The position numbers and the translations under genes are program-made. A model generated the notes under the pieces. It was given only the letters and a program-made list of their open reading frames with translations, searched no databases and was not told the DNA's origin. A DNA stretch of 64,000 nt from Sphagnum compactum (Eukaryota > Bryophyta > Sphagnopsida > Sphagnales): NCBI GenBank assembly GCA_965153455.1, contig OZ234501.1, forward strand, positions 13,702,001 through 13,766,000, in the 5' to 3' direction. Positions 24,562 through 36,640 of this stretch are shown piece by piece (the stretch's first letter is position 1; every line of letters starts with the position of its first letter).

Positions 24562-26956
24562 GATGGATACGCAATCAGGTTACACTTTGGCAGCGGCCGG
24601 GATGGAGTACAAGCCAGTCCTAGGCATCGGGGGAAAACTAGAGGTAAAGAGGCCAGATTCCAAGGATGTATTACTTCAAAGTATGCCTAACTATGTCAAG
24701 CAGCTCATTGCTGGTGGAGTAGCTGGTGGCCTCTCCAAGACTGCAGTGGCTCCTCTAGAACGAGTCAAAATCCTTTTCCAGGTAGGGTTTTTTGCCTCCC
24801 AGCTTTGGTGATTTTGGTTTGAAACTATGTGGTGCAAATTGGAATGGCAGAGGTCAATCCTGGGTCAATGCAATTGTAGGTGTGGGGCTGCACAAGGTTT
24901 TCCCCAAACCCTTGGACAAACTCATGACAGTATCCAGTCCATATGTCTTTGGGCTGCAGGTTCCCTTGTATATTTAACAGGAAACTTGTTGTAGCTTTTT
25001 TCTTTTCTTCAGTTCGTGCCAGATATGGTGGCTAGGGTATGGGCTGTGTCCGGTGGGGGAGTGGGTGTTGTGAAATGCGATTTTGTCTCAAATATGATTG
25101 TCATGTGTTGGACTGGAACAGATCAAGCATGGGAACTTCCAATCGATGGGAGTTTGGCGGTCACTTATGTGCATTTTGAAGACAGAGGGTCCACGTGGCT
25201 TCTATAAGTAAGATTTTGTTTCTTCCCCCTTCTTGCTTTGCACAGACGTTGTCAACACACTTCACATGAGTGTCACTTCCTGGGCGAAGGTATACTAAAA
25301 GAATTTGTTGCTTTTCCTATTTTGTGTTTTATGCAGAGGAAATGGAGCAAGTGTGATGAGAATTGTTCCATATGCAGCCTTGAACTTTGCTGCTTATGAG
25401 CAGTATCGGCACTGGATAGTTAGTGGATACCCAGCAGCAGGAACTGGGCCTATAGTTGATCTTGTGGCCGGCTCTTTGGCTGGTGGAACTGCTGTTCTCT
25501 GCACATACCCCTTGGATCTTGCGCGCACTCGTTTAGCATATCAGGTGAGTGTTTGATATTGATGTGTCTGAGTTATTCTCATGTTGATTGACCCTTGAGA
25601 CAGTCTGAAATTGACTAGTTTTACATGGTAATGTGGTGTCACGCACTTGCTAGCAGGTTTTGTTGCTCTTTGAATGTGTGGTGGTTGTCTCTTGCTGTGC
25701 TTGAGGACTTGTTTTCAGAGGCAAATATGGGATTGGAATTTTTTTGATGTAATCCTCTTTATTTACTTCCAGGTTAAAGGATCTGGAAATGCACTGGCAC
25801 AGTCAGCTGTTCTGCCTGCACCTTACAAAGGCATTGCTGATGTCTGCACTAGAGTAATCAAGGAAAGTGGGATACGAGGCCTGTATCGTGGACTATGTAA
25901 GTGGTTTGTATATGTCTACACATCAGGTCTGACACAAGTTCTTATTTTTGTCCATGTTTGTTTCTAATATTGAAGCTCAGTTGGTTTCAAATTTTTTTGT
26001 TCAACCAGAGACCCTATGTGCTGGCTGGATGTGAGATACTGGAAGACTGTTTTCTGCAGACTTCAGGTTTCAGCAAAACCAATCCTAAAATATTGTTGCT
26101 AGCATGCAGGTCCAACTCTTTATGGAATTCTCCCATATGCTGGACTGAAGTTCTTTGCATATGAAACACTTAAGGGCTACTTGCCTGGTGACTCTGAACC
26201 ATCTATTGTGGGAAAGCTGACATGTGGGGCTGCTGCTGGGGTCTTCAGCCAAACTGTTACGTACCCTCTTGATGTTGTTCGGCGACAAATGCAGGTAAAA
26301 CCTGTGTCACTTAAGAAGAGTATTTGTGATGGGAGATTACTGGTGTTGGTGGAACATTTCAGTATCTATGTAGCAGATTTCTCCACAAGATATTCTTGAA
26401 CTCAGCAAGGAGAATGTGGCAGTAGGGAGACAAGGAGACGGAGACAAGGGGTGTTAATGCTTGATTAGATTTATTTCTCAACAGTACTAAGTAGCATGCT
26501 GATACTGGAACTCATTTTTTTGTATTTTGTGTTCTAGGTGCAATCTGAAAACCCACTGGTAGATGCTCGGTACAAAGGGACACTTGATGGGCTTTCAAGA
26601 ATTGCAAGAACTCAAGGGTGGAGACAACTTTTTGCTGGCCTTGGCATCAACTATCTCAAGGTATTTCTCAGCTGGTGATTTCCTTTTGTTGATGTTGCTT
26701 GGTCTGGATTTTCCCTGTATTTGCTCTGTTCTTTGAAGAAAGGGTGGGTGTGGCACTAGTTGTGTGAAATTACTAGTCTTTTGTCAAGAGTTCTTTGACA
26801 GCGATTCCTGTTTGATGGATGATTCAGTTACATACCTTTGAACAAACCTGTGTTGTTTTGACTCTGCAGTTAATCCCATCAGCAGCCATAGGGTTTGCTG
26901 CTTATGATAGCATGAAGATTTGGCTTCGGGTTCCTCCTCGGGAGAGGAGAACCTAG
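24554..26956 (+). CDS. Mitochondrial carrier, CoA-transporter (CoAc/SLC25A42-like) type
   Basis: Seven exons with GT-AG borders and consistent phases: 24554-24781, 25122-25207, 25337-25544, 25773-25896, 26110-26294, 26538-26660, 26870-26956; predicted product 346 residues. The three carrier repeats each have the PX[DE]XX[KR] signature: [23 protein letters not shown] and [11 protein letters not shown]. Strong family text includes [35 protein letters not shown] and [16 protein letters not shown]. This pattern fits the plant CoA carriers of the inner mitochondrial membrane (LEU5/SLC25A16/SLC25A42 group) better than adenine-nucleotide carriers. The start is the ATG at 24554 (MSRMDTQSG); an upstream frame overlaps it. 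The N-terminal extension of about 45 residues before the first helix is longer than usual and unrecognised. Substrate is inferred from family only. Splice sites were read by eye. Confidence 0.9.
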
Positions 26957-27390
26957 AGAAGATTCAAAAGAGTTTCATATTTCATTTGGCAAAACATCAA
27001 TTCCATGCAGCACTTATTGTAGGCATTGCCACAAGCTGTGGGATTGCCTCCCTCAGAGACAGACTTGTTTTCCAGCCAGCTGGAGAAATTGTGTTCGAGC
27101 CAATCTATAAAGATGGTTGTGGAAAAGGGCCCTAGAGTGAGCCTAATTGCAACTGGGGATGATGGCCCCAACTTGCAAACATTTAGGTATTTGTCCTCAC
27201 CTTAGCCCTTTCAGAGTGAAAGGGACATTCCTGAATACTTTCTGGACTTTGTAATTCTCAGTTCATTGAAGAAGAGATGATTTGCTACCTCCTTGAGAGT
27301 AAGATGCTGGGCACATTTCAATTTTGAACACTAGCTGTGCTTTACAAGTCATTCAGATGATTTAGCGAGTTAAGAGTTAGAAATTAACCG
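26957..27390 (+). other. Likely 3' UTR of the carrier gene
   Basis: Sequence after the stop stays less AT-rich than the following intergenic DNA for about 400 bp. The 71-codon open frame at 26920-27135 is an out-of-frame shadow. No precise polyadenylation site was fixed. Confidence 0.4.
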
Positions 27391-29227
27391 CCTAGAATCT
27401 CTTCTAAAAAACTGGTAAGCTCACTTTGGTGACCTACAGTATGTTGTTGTGCAAGTAGTAGGTGTGCCATTAGGAAGTCATGTGAGAAGTCTTGTGCTCA
27501 ATGGAAGAATAGGTAAATGTATACATATGTGAGGAGTTAGCAGAGGGCCTAAAATGACAACAATTGAGGTTGACGAAAATACAAGCCAGGTGCAAACATT
27601 TTTGATACCCCATCAAACGTTGAGTACAACATGAACAGCACTAATGTCATGAACTATATCTCATGGTATTGGTATTGAAGATGTTGTCATTGCAAATGCT
27701 ATTGTTACACCAATGAGAATTGAAAATGTTGAAAATTCAAATCATACTTTGATCATGATTGTCTTCATTGTCATTGATATTATTTATTTAGGACAAATTT
27801 TCCCCTACAATTAACAAATGGTGACTAATTCAACATATTTGAAAATGTGCCAGTTAAAAGCCTAGATACCATTGTTTCAAAACTATTTCCCTAAAGTGGT
27901 TTGGCAAAAGGTTGTTTAGAATAAACTTAATGTTCCATTATTGAAACCTTATATATTTACTTCCAACATCCGGATTGTGAGTGTGTCAAAAACAACTGGC
28001 CACTTATAGTTTGAAATTGAGCTTTTCATGCCAAGCATTGTTTGGTACATATTTGGTATAAAACATGAATTGGTGCGGATATATTGGTGTGAATGAATGT
28101 ATAGCACAAGATGCTAAGTAAAATGAATTTCTCCTCTTTAAAATTCATTATTATAGTTAAGGAGTCAATAGTTTCAATGGTAATAATAATGACATGCATT
28201 TGAAACTTGTTGCCATGGGCAATTTTTTTCTTATGGTCTCTTGTCAATGTGTTGTGAAAATTTTATGGCATTAGGGTTAATGTGATATTGTGGGGTATTT
28301 TTATTTCTTAGTTATTGGTGATGGAAGAATAAAACCTCATGTGAAAGTTGACTAAAGATGTGTAATTTTTTAAAAATAATGATTGACATTTGAGTCATGA
28401 TTACATCAAGTTTCAACCCCATTTCATGAGGCACAAATCATAAATCTATCAAAATTCATTATACCTTTTATCCTTACCAACATTGTTTTTGAAACATAAA
28501 TACTTGCTTTTCATAATGGATCTTTGTTTCTTTATCTAACCTTTGTTCATTACATACTTCTTCCAACCTCAAATATATCTTAAGTTAAACAAAGATATAT
28601 TTTCTTAATTAAAAAAAAAAAAAGGATTAAATTAAAACTTGAAACTTGAATTGGCTACAAGTAATATCTACAAACATTGTTGATAGGTGTCCAAACAAAG
28701 GTTGATAAGGTAATTGAGAATGTCATGTATAGGCCCAACATGATGTATCACATGGATATGAATTGTCACATTAAGTAGCAAGAAATGTGAACCCATTACA
28801 TTTTTTTATCAGATTTGATGGCTATTCTTGTAACAGTATGAAACTAGAAAAATAGTTAAGGTTCCCAATCTTGAATATTCAAGAGGATGATGGATCAAAC
28901 AACATGTTATCTTCAATTATGGGAATGAATATGAAAGCATCTCTTGCTACTAAAGTGTGTTGAACATGGTTTAATTGAGTGTTGTGATACTAAAAATAAA
29001 TGCAATTAAAAAGAATTGTGCAAAATGATGAATTCCATCCAAATATAAGGTGAGAGAGTGGTATAAATGACTTTGTTTTGGATTATATGTACTTATCAAA
29101 AGTCTTGGACGTTTCTAAAAATACCATCCTATGAAGTTATTACAGGATCATACATAAAATAGACACAATTTCAAACCCTAAAAGCAAGACAGAGGAACCA
29201 TTGTTTGTTTGAAGTAAAGTTTTCAGC
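27391..29227. other. Intergenic AT-rich DNA
   Basis: No gene seen. The final part is the presumed promoter of the RSPH1 gene and includes a telo-box-like AAACCCTAA near 29174, about 55 bp before the start codon; this may be chance. Confidence 0.5.
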
Positions 29228-30488
29228 ATGGCTGAGGAGGAGGAAGAAGGAGGTGACACAAATGTATGTCTCTTTCCTCTTAGAGAAGTTTGGATTCATG
29301 TCATCCAAAAAATCCAAGATTAGAACATTGTCCATAATGATGATGTCCATGAGAAGAATTCATGATTTTGTTTTGGTATGATGATTTTTGGTGGGAAGGA
29401 TTTCATTTAAAAACTTGATTCATTTGTTTCTTTCACAACCTAAAACTTGCATAGATTTCAATTGTAAATAGGAATTCACATGGTCAGGAAAATTGGTGGA
29501 TTATCTACCAATAGGGATTGGAAAAGCAAGCTTTCCAAATGGAGACACTTATGAAGGTCCTTACGAAGATGGAAAACGCAATGGCAAAGGAAAGTACACT
29601 TACAAGAATGGAGCAATTTATGATGGACAATATGTGCAAAATCACAAAACAGGATATGGAGTCATGACATATCCTGATAAGGGCATTTATGAAGGTTTAG
29701 TTGTCTTACTCTTTCCTTTATTGTATCTCCTTAGCATATCTCTCTACCTTCACAAACATTTAAAGACTTCAAAAAGCAGCCGTCTCAATAGATCACCATT
29801 TTAGACAACATTAGAATACATTAAGTCCATGAAGTGTTATGATAATAGGTGCATGGTTCAAAGATCAAAAACATGGAGAAGGAAAGTTCACATATCCAAA
29901 CAAAGACATTTACAAGGGCGAATGGAAAGACAATTTGAGACATGGTGTTGGAACTTACTTCTTTGCCATTAGCATGAGTCAAGTACATGACTTACTCTAG
30001 ACCAACCAACCTTTGTTTTTGAAGCTTGGTAGTTCAAAACAAGATATTTAAAAAGAAAATTAAGCATAGAATTTTAGAGGAAATTTGATGAAGGAGAAAG
30101 AAGATAAATGCCTTTCGTACTCTCTCAATTCACGATAGAAGAATACTTAAAATTGGCGAATTTGTGTACATTTGTGTAGTTTATGGGTGATTGGTATCAA
30201 GGCAACTTCATATCAGGACAATGGCAGTTTCGAAATGGAGACATTTATGAAGGGGGATTTGCAAAGAATAGACCTGAAGGTGCAGGCAAGTTTATGTTTG
30301 CAGCAAACAAGACCACATTGTATGGAACTTTTGCTGATACAAAATGGTTAAGTGGAAGATGGAAACATACCCCAGTTGCAGTGCTTGCAACTGGAAATGC
30401 AGCTCGCAAGCGGCCTTCAATGACCTTTGACCCTGCCATGGTGCGTGCTAACCAGCCATCATTTGTCATCCCGATGAGATTTTGCTAA
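29228..30488 (+). CDS. RSPH1-like: MORN-repeat protein, radial spoke head 1 (RSPH1) homologue
   Basis: Four exons: 29228-29263, 29472-29694, 29849-29982, 30180-30488, predicted 233 residues. After an acidic start ([12 protein letters not shown]) come about six MORN repeats, e.g. [56 protein letters not shown] and [20 protein letters not shown]. Order and spacing follow animal and algal RSPH1, where the repeats build the radial-spoke head of motile axonemes. In plants this is expected only where sperm are flagellated, so the gene is a useful lineage marker. The third donor (CAA|GTACAT) was chosen because it keeps phase 0 with the acceptor at 30180 and continues the repeat; reading through instead gives a stop at 30000. 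The C-terminal tail (after about residue 190) is not MORN and unrecognised. Other MORN proteins are possible but fit less well. Confidence 0.82.
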
Positions 30489-31568
30489 TATAGTTTCCAA
30501 CATTGGGAAGTGTCCACAACTACACAATATCATGATCACCTTTTGTTTCCTTCAAAATTTAAAAGAAAAGCTTGATTTAAACCGTCTTTTTTATGTGTAA
30601 GTTCATTTCAAAATTTGGTCACTTTGTTGTTTTGACGAGGACTTGTTATGACTCACTTATAGCCAATGCAGCAAAATTCCATGGTTAATTGTATAATAAT
30701 GGAATGGAATGCACAATGGTGTGATTGAATCTCCGTGTGTGAAAGATCAGATATTTAATGCTTTCAATTTAAAACCACTTTAAATAACCTATATAAAATT
30801 TGGAATTCTAATTAGGAGCAAACTAATGTTCTTCACCTGCTGTTTTCAAAACTTAGAAGATAGGAATTTCTCAACTCGAAGAAGATAGCATCACTCTAGC
30901 ATAGTTAACAATTTGTGATGCCCAAAGCATTTGTTCCAGCAGTAAAGGGCTGGGCTCTTTACAGCATGACAATAATTTTAGGCAAGCAAATCTAATATTA
31001 TAATATACTGTTATGATCAAGCACTTATATCACATCTGTCATAATTTTGTGGTATTTCATGTTAGAAGGTTGAGATAGCCGTTCCTCGAGTGACATGGAG
31101 ATAAGAATCATCCATTGTAAACCTGAGATGCATAATAACCTCTATTACTGCATCATGTGCAAATCCCAAATATCAGCACACAAAATAGTAAGAAAGTTTC
31201 AGCAAAATGAAGATAGATATCAAAGGGAGCTTCCCAGACCAGACTTGACGATCTCAGCTGAGACATGACCTCAAACCATACTGATCAATGAGAAAAACTG
31301 CTTATCTAAAACCTGTCATCATTCTCTTCTTTACTGGTTGGGTTTCTGGAGAGAGAAATAGTCTTCTCAGACATTGTGCTCTGCAGTCAGTTTTCCACAA
31401 GCTGCAAAAATGATTCTCCAAGGCAAATCATACTGCTGGCTGCATGAATGAGACAAAAAAGGTTCAAACAATGTTTGACAATCCTGGGAAAATCTGCCTA
31501 GAATTAGGCGAATTTTGGTTGTTCTTAATGCCAACTTAATGTCCAAGCCAATAATTGGAAGGTCCAGT
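30489..31568. other. Convergent intergenic region: 3' UTRs of RSPH1-like (+) and RPL17 (-)
   Basis: Two genes face each other here. No additional coding frame is supported; the short minus-strand frame at 31367-31591 is mostly beyond the RPL17 stop. The right half probably holds the RPL17 3' UTR. Confidence 0.5.
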
Positions 31569-33686
31569 CTATGAAGAAGATGTGGCACCACTACGCAACC
31601 GAGCTTGTTGTTTCCGAGGCCTCCGTGGGGCTATTGCTGCTTCTGCCTGCAACAGTGGAAAAAACACCACCACTAAGAAAAATTCATTTTCTCAATGAAC
31701 TTATAACCTTACCACATGCTCCACTATATGCTCCAATCTAGCCCATTTTTCTAGCTGATTGACAAAAAACAAGGGCAGAGTTTCATTCAAAACAAGTGAA
31801 GAACATCACCTCTTTCTTAACAGCAACCTCCTTCTCCGAAAGTGTAAGCTCAATGTGGCATGGGGATGACATGTAGGCTGCAAAACACCAGTAATATGGT
31901 CATAGTGATGTGCTCCAACAAAAGCTCAATACAGTTTTAAGAGCTATATAACACAATATGGCTATAAAGCAAAAAGGATTGCTACCTGCTTACGACATTC
32001 TCAAATTTAGAATCAATCTTTCAATCTAAGAACTGCTGTCACCTGTAAGATAAACCAGAGGTAACATCACACTGAACCAGCTCATTTGAAGACAGAAAAG
32101 ACAGAGCACATACGATTGATTCGACCATGTGCACGGTATGTCCGACGTCGCTGTTTCTGTGCCTTGTTGACCTGAATGTGTGATATGAAAAGTGTGTCTA
32201 CATCAAGGCCCTTCACCTGCCAACAGACACAATTCCATCCAGTTCTACTGTCACATACATTCAATTTCTGCTGTATGATATGATTTTCAGTATCTAGAGA
32301 GAGGTGATGTCATTTGGCATAAGCTATGAAGGGGAATATAAAGGGACACATTCAGTACCTCAGCATTGCTCTCTGCATTCTTCAACAAGCCAAGCAAAAA
32401 TGTGGCTGACTTCACTGGCCACCGCCCTTGTCCATTGGAGTGACGTGATTTGGCTTGTGCAGTACGCCCCACCCCACCACAAAAGCGGCGAAATGGAATA
32501 GCTTGCTTGTGTGCAAGCACATCCTCCAAGTATTTCTTGGCCTTTGTTAACTCAAGATGCTTAATGGCCTGTGCTGCTTCCCTTGTGTTCTGTTACAAGA
32601 AAAAGGATAAGCTAAGACTACAATATAGAAGAAAATCACCTTCAGTCCTGTAAACTGCAAGGTCCATGAAACAGGTGTTGGACTACAAGCACACCTCAAT
32701 GTTGGTAATTTGCATGAAAATCTATCTGTGAACTAAAGCAGTGAGTCCACAGCTCAACTTTTTACACTCCATACCTTGAAATGCACACGCAAGTCAGATC
32801 CTCTTGCCTTGCATGCTGCAATGCATGGATAATACAGATTTAGCTCATGTCATGATGCATGTAGGCAAACCAACTTGGACTGTAAGAAGAAGTAGTGTGT
32901 ATTTCCACCAATTAGGACATGAGAAAACAATACTGCTAGAGAATCATCAAAGATGCACAAAGCATTGCTCGCAAGTTTTCTACAAAAGTAGAGAATAGAA
33001 GAAGTGATGTTTTACCCTTAGTGGGATTGTCTGGTTCTCGTGCATACTTCACCTGCAGTGCTGCCCTCAGTTAGTCCTCAAAAACATATCAATCCTCCGC
33101 CAAATTCACAAATCATGGCCTTCACTAAACAAACCGCGGCAGTAGCTAAAATTCTTCAAAAATGAAGCCACACGAGGTCTAATGCCACAAAAACACGAAG
33201 AAGGACCGTGCACAGTGAATTTGACCCCGACTGAAACGCCAATCTGACAGTCAAGTGCATGCACATGACAGCCTAAAGGACCGGGACACAGAGACATCGA
33301 CTACGGAACAAAAGAAGGGGAACTACGAGGAAAAGCGCCACTGCAAGAGCTCGCTTATCAAAAACATATGGGAAAAACCTATTCAGAATATTCATAAATC
33401 AACAGTCGGAAGAGAAAAGAGGGAAAAGCACTGGGGAAAACAAAAAAAATGAAATACGGGGTCGCAAAAGAAACAGAACAGAGAGAAAGCGCGGCCGCAA
33501 CACAAAGGTGATCATGAAACCCTTACAAGACCGCGAAAACCGACGAATCATCATCAGAAACAAAGAAGGCACTCTCCAGAAATATCTCCAGAAGCACTGA
33601 AGAGAACGCCAGCTGAAAGAAAAAACGAAAATAAAACAAAGCTTACACCGAGCAAGTAAGTGGTCGCAAGAATGAGGTCTTACCAT
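31569..33686 (-). CDS. RPL17: 60S ribosomal protein L17 (uL22)
   Basis: Seven coding exons on the minus strand: 33684-33686 (ATG only), 33016-33052, 32775-32815, 32359-32589, 32114-32216, 31810-31877, 31569-31646; predicted 186 residues. The protein reads [99 protein letters not shown], then [13 protein letters not shown]. This is an almost textbook plant uL22, which lines the peptide exit tunnel of the large subunit. All junctions keep phase. The initiator codon stands alone before the first intron (ATG|GTAAGA), an arrangement known from other eukaryotic ribosomal-protein genes. The C-terminal 25 residues ([20 protein letters not shown] and five more) form a lineage-specific basic tail on its own exon. 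Confidence 0.95.
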
Positions 33687-33965
33687 GGCTGCAGGCGGCG
33701 GCGGAAGATCGCAGAAGATCGCTGCAACGAGCAGGACGCAACAACGCCAAGAAAGAAGCCCGGTGGAGAAGAAGACACTCTCTGTCTCGGAGGCTTTCCA
33801 GGGTTCCGAAACCCCTGTTCCCGTTGTTCTCATTGCTTCTCTCTTTCGTTCCTTTACGTTCGCTTGGATCTCCTCGTTCTCATCAGCTCTAATGAGAACA
33901 CCAGCTTTGAATGAGGAAAGAAGGGTGATGCAGCGTAAAAGATCGACAGATGATGCATCGATTTA
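33687..33965 (-). promoter_or_regulatory. RPL17 5' UTR and promoter region, CpG-rich
   Basis: Immediately upstream of the RPL17 ATG on the minus strand the sequence is CpG-rich (GCCGCCTGCAGCCATG at the start), then returns to AT-rich DNA beyond about 33965. Short frames on both strands here are composition shadows. No TATA box was assigned. Confidence 0.45.
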
Positions 33966-34301
33966 TTAAATTAAAAAAACTTCTGACAAAATTTGTCGTT
34001 TTATTGACAAAAAAATTGGGAATTTTTTTTAAAAAAAAGTGTTTTTCTTGTGTAGATTTGGCTAATTTTGCAAGATTTTTGGAAAAATTTGCCTGATTTT
34101 GGATATCACAAAAAACAATGACACAAGGTTTTATGTATGATAACAGCCCTTGGCCTTGAGCTTTATACCTTCCACTAAGGTCTTGGATCATTTGTTTTGA
34201 ATTTTCTCACAGCACATGCTTTGGTTATGTTTGGCTTTGCTGTTTTCAAGATTTGTCTAATGACAATTTACATAAGAAAATGACCAAGCTGAATGTTGTA
34301 G

Positions 34302-34331
34302 GGGAGGTTCCCACACGAGTGGGAACCTCCC
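34302..34331. repeat. Perfect 13-bp inverted repeat with 4-nt loop
   Basis: GGGAGGTTCCCAC (34302-34314), loop ACGA, GTGGGAACCTCCC (34319-34331). A partial further copy of the right arm (TGGGAACCTCC) follows about 20 bp on. It has no T-run directly after it, and it lies about 0.6 kb from the RPL17 start, outside any gene. Confidence 0.8.
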
Positions 34332-35500
34332 TAGGAGAACACACGAGTATGGGAACCTCCACATACGTAACAATTCAAGAATCCTTTCTCAGATTTTTGA
34401 GAACCATCAGTATAATGTTTTTTTGGGTGTGTTTTTGACAAAGTAGTTCCACTAGCCTTTTCACCCTTGTCATGGTTTGGATAAATTGGCACCACCCACA
34501 TGGCCTGGGTAGTTGGCAGGCTACACTCAAAGTCTGCTAGTGAGCTACTGGCTCATCTATGGCAGTGCATGGGTGGTTACTGCCACATTATTAGGGTGTG
34601 TTAGGGTGCAACTAGGTGGTTAAGGAAGGCAAAATCCAGGCTACACCAGTGTCATTAGAGTTGAAAACATGGTGATAAGGTTGTTATATAAGGTGAAATC
34701 CAGGAAACACAAGAAAGATGTTAAAGCACAAATGAAAATTTTGACATCTTCAAGTCACAAGGCTCTAAGCTAACCATGAGTGTTGTGGGATGTGCATGTT
34801 GCTAGAAGTAAAGAGGTGCATAAACTTAGGAACACATGAGCATGGGACAAGTATCTTGACTTGTCCTTCATGTTTTTTACAAAGGACAAGTCAATCACAA
34901 GTTATTGTGATTTTATTTTTTTTGCTCATCTCAATTCATTTTGTGCAAGTCAACTCGACATAACTTTAGATTACTCACAAAGTTGCAAATGAATGGTTGT
35001 TAGTTTTGAGCATTCTTGCTCAAACCTTGCACAACTTCCAACGTAGGAACCACACAACTTAGTCCAAGAATAGTATCCACATCACCTAGGAACTCATAGT
35101 CCACCTTGATAATGTCATTAGTAGTAAAAATCTTGTGCCATCTCGACTAAAAGTGTTTTGAACTCTTCAAGGATTACCTTGTTTGGAGAAAACATATTGA
35201 TCCATTTGGTCTTAATGTTTTGCAGGATTTTGAATTCCTTGGTTTCCATATTTCTAGATTCTTTTTAGGATTATCATTAAAGTGTGTGTACTCATTTTGA
35301 AGCAATGTTTCAATTTTTTCTATTATGGGAAGATGAGAAAAAATGAAGGTACCAAATTGATAGTCCTTTGATAAATGTAATAGAATATAAAAAGGTGAGT
35401 ATTTCTCCTTGAGCTGGGTGAAAACCCTAGTTTTGATGTCATAAAAGGTGGAGATGCACCATTTGAATCACCGTCCTAAACACTATATATTGTAAAGGAC
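34332..35500. other. Intergenic DNA, no gene seen
   Basis: No supportable coding frame on either strand. Confidence 0.5.
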
Positions 35501-35523
35501 GTCGTGAAGCTTCCCCTTAATCT

Positions 35524-35625
35524 GTCCCATCATTCGTCCCGTCATCCAACCGGACGGACATTTCATCCATCTCGTCATCCGTCTATTTAAACCGAACGGA
35601 CATTTCATGCATCCCGTCATCCGTC
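35524..35625 (+). repeat. Short tandem repeat, about 44-bp unit
   Basis: Variants of CGTCATCC, a short spacer with CCGRACGGACATTTCAT, and CATC occur about two and a half times in a row, ending where the 48-bp repeat array begins. Confidence 0.65.
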
Positions 35626-35809
35626 TGTTTTGTGCATGCAGGAATCAACGAGACCTCAAGCAAGTAAGAAATATGTTCTGTGCATGCAGGAATCAACGAG
35701 ACCTCAAGCAAGTAAGAATCTGTTTTATGCTTGCAGGAATCAGCAACACTTCAAGCAAGGGAAGAAATCTGTTTTGTGCTTGCAGGAATCAACAAGACCT
35801 CAAGCAAGG
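35624..35809 (+). repeat. Four-copy tandem repeat, 47-49 bp, each unit with splice-like borders
   Basis: Copies start at 35624, 35672, 35719 and 35768. Each holds TGTGCATGCAG or TGTGCTTGCAG, then GAATCAACGAGACCTCAAGC or a variant, then AAGTAAGAA or AAGGTAAC. The first border resembles an intron acceptor and the second a donor, so every unit looks like a mini-exon of about 23 nt. No neighbouring exons were found. Confidence 0.8.
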
Positions 35810-36345
35810 TAACATTTTTTTCTGCGATCCGTAGATTTGCAGCTTTGTGTCTTTGGACTTGAAACTTCTCAACGTCCTAAACATATCATTATAAGACAAT
35901 CTGGTCACACACCACTTTCCTAGACATATCATTATTAGACTGTCCCCCAAACATCTTCACATAATTCCTATTCATGGTCATCAAGTTATTTGTTATGCAA
36001 CCTTTTATCACTTGTTCCAAATTTACCAAGATTGGTGTCCTAAAATTCTCAATAACATAGGCATGCATTAATATCCAAGTTTGATTATACTAGTCACTTC
36101 ATCACAACTTATAAAAATGAATTTGCTTGTTTGGATGGCCACTTTTACATTGCTTACAAGATTAGATTGGTCATGCACTTGGCCATGCCCTAACCACTAG
36201 TATTTATCCAATGCTTGTCAAGGTTGTTTTTCACCTTTAAAAATTGTAACAAGCCATGCATGCTTTCAAAGTCAATAATGGGTCTTCTAAACTTTAGAAA
36301 ATAAAAAAAGGTGATGAATTGAACAATTTTTCTTCTTTTGCCTTC
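35810..36345. other. Intergenic DNA
   Basis: No gene supported. On the minus strand this lies downstream of the zinc-finger-like remnant and may contain further decayed parts of the same element, but no frame is clear. Confidence 0.4.
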
Positions 36346-36352
36346 ATCTGTT

Positions 36353-36640
36353 TCACAACAACTTGTAGCTAACTGTTTTCATGCCCACAAATGCCATATT
36401 AAATCTTCTCATTCCACACATGTTAATTACCTTGCCAAGCTTGACAATTTTGCATTTCTTCCTTGCATTATGTTTTGTCAAGCTACCAAGTTTTAGGACA
36501 CTGTGATCCATTGTAGAATACATATTCCAACACAACATGTGCATCTTGCCACTTGGCCCAACAATTAGTTTAGCACATGGAAATTTTGTAGCCCAAGTCT
36601 CTTGAAAATTCCTATTCAACTTTCACTTTTGCCTTTATTT
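36353..36640 (-). pseudogene. Possible zinc-finger-like transposase N-terminal remnant
   Basis: The minus-strand frame contains FQETWATKFPCAKLI, a damaged Cys-containing stretch, then VLKLGSLTKHNARKKCK. The order of aromatic-rich start, metal-binding-like segment and KH..R+K resembles the N-terminus of BED/TTF-type zinc-finger domains in hAT-like transposases and their domesticated relatives. The frame is short and has lost residues, and no catalytic domain was found, so the call is tentative. Confidence 0.3.

Noticed and set aside
31647-33683. snoRNA genes within RPL17 introns
   Set aside because: Box C/D pairs with flanking stems could not be found by eye.
35624-35809. CRISPR-like appearance of four regular repeats
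   Set aside because: The whole 48-bp unit repeats, without unique spacers, and the context is a plant nuclear genome.
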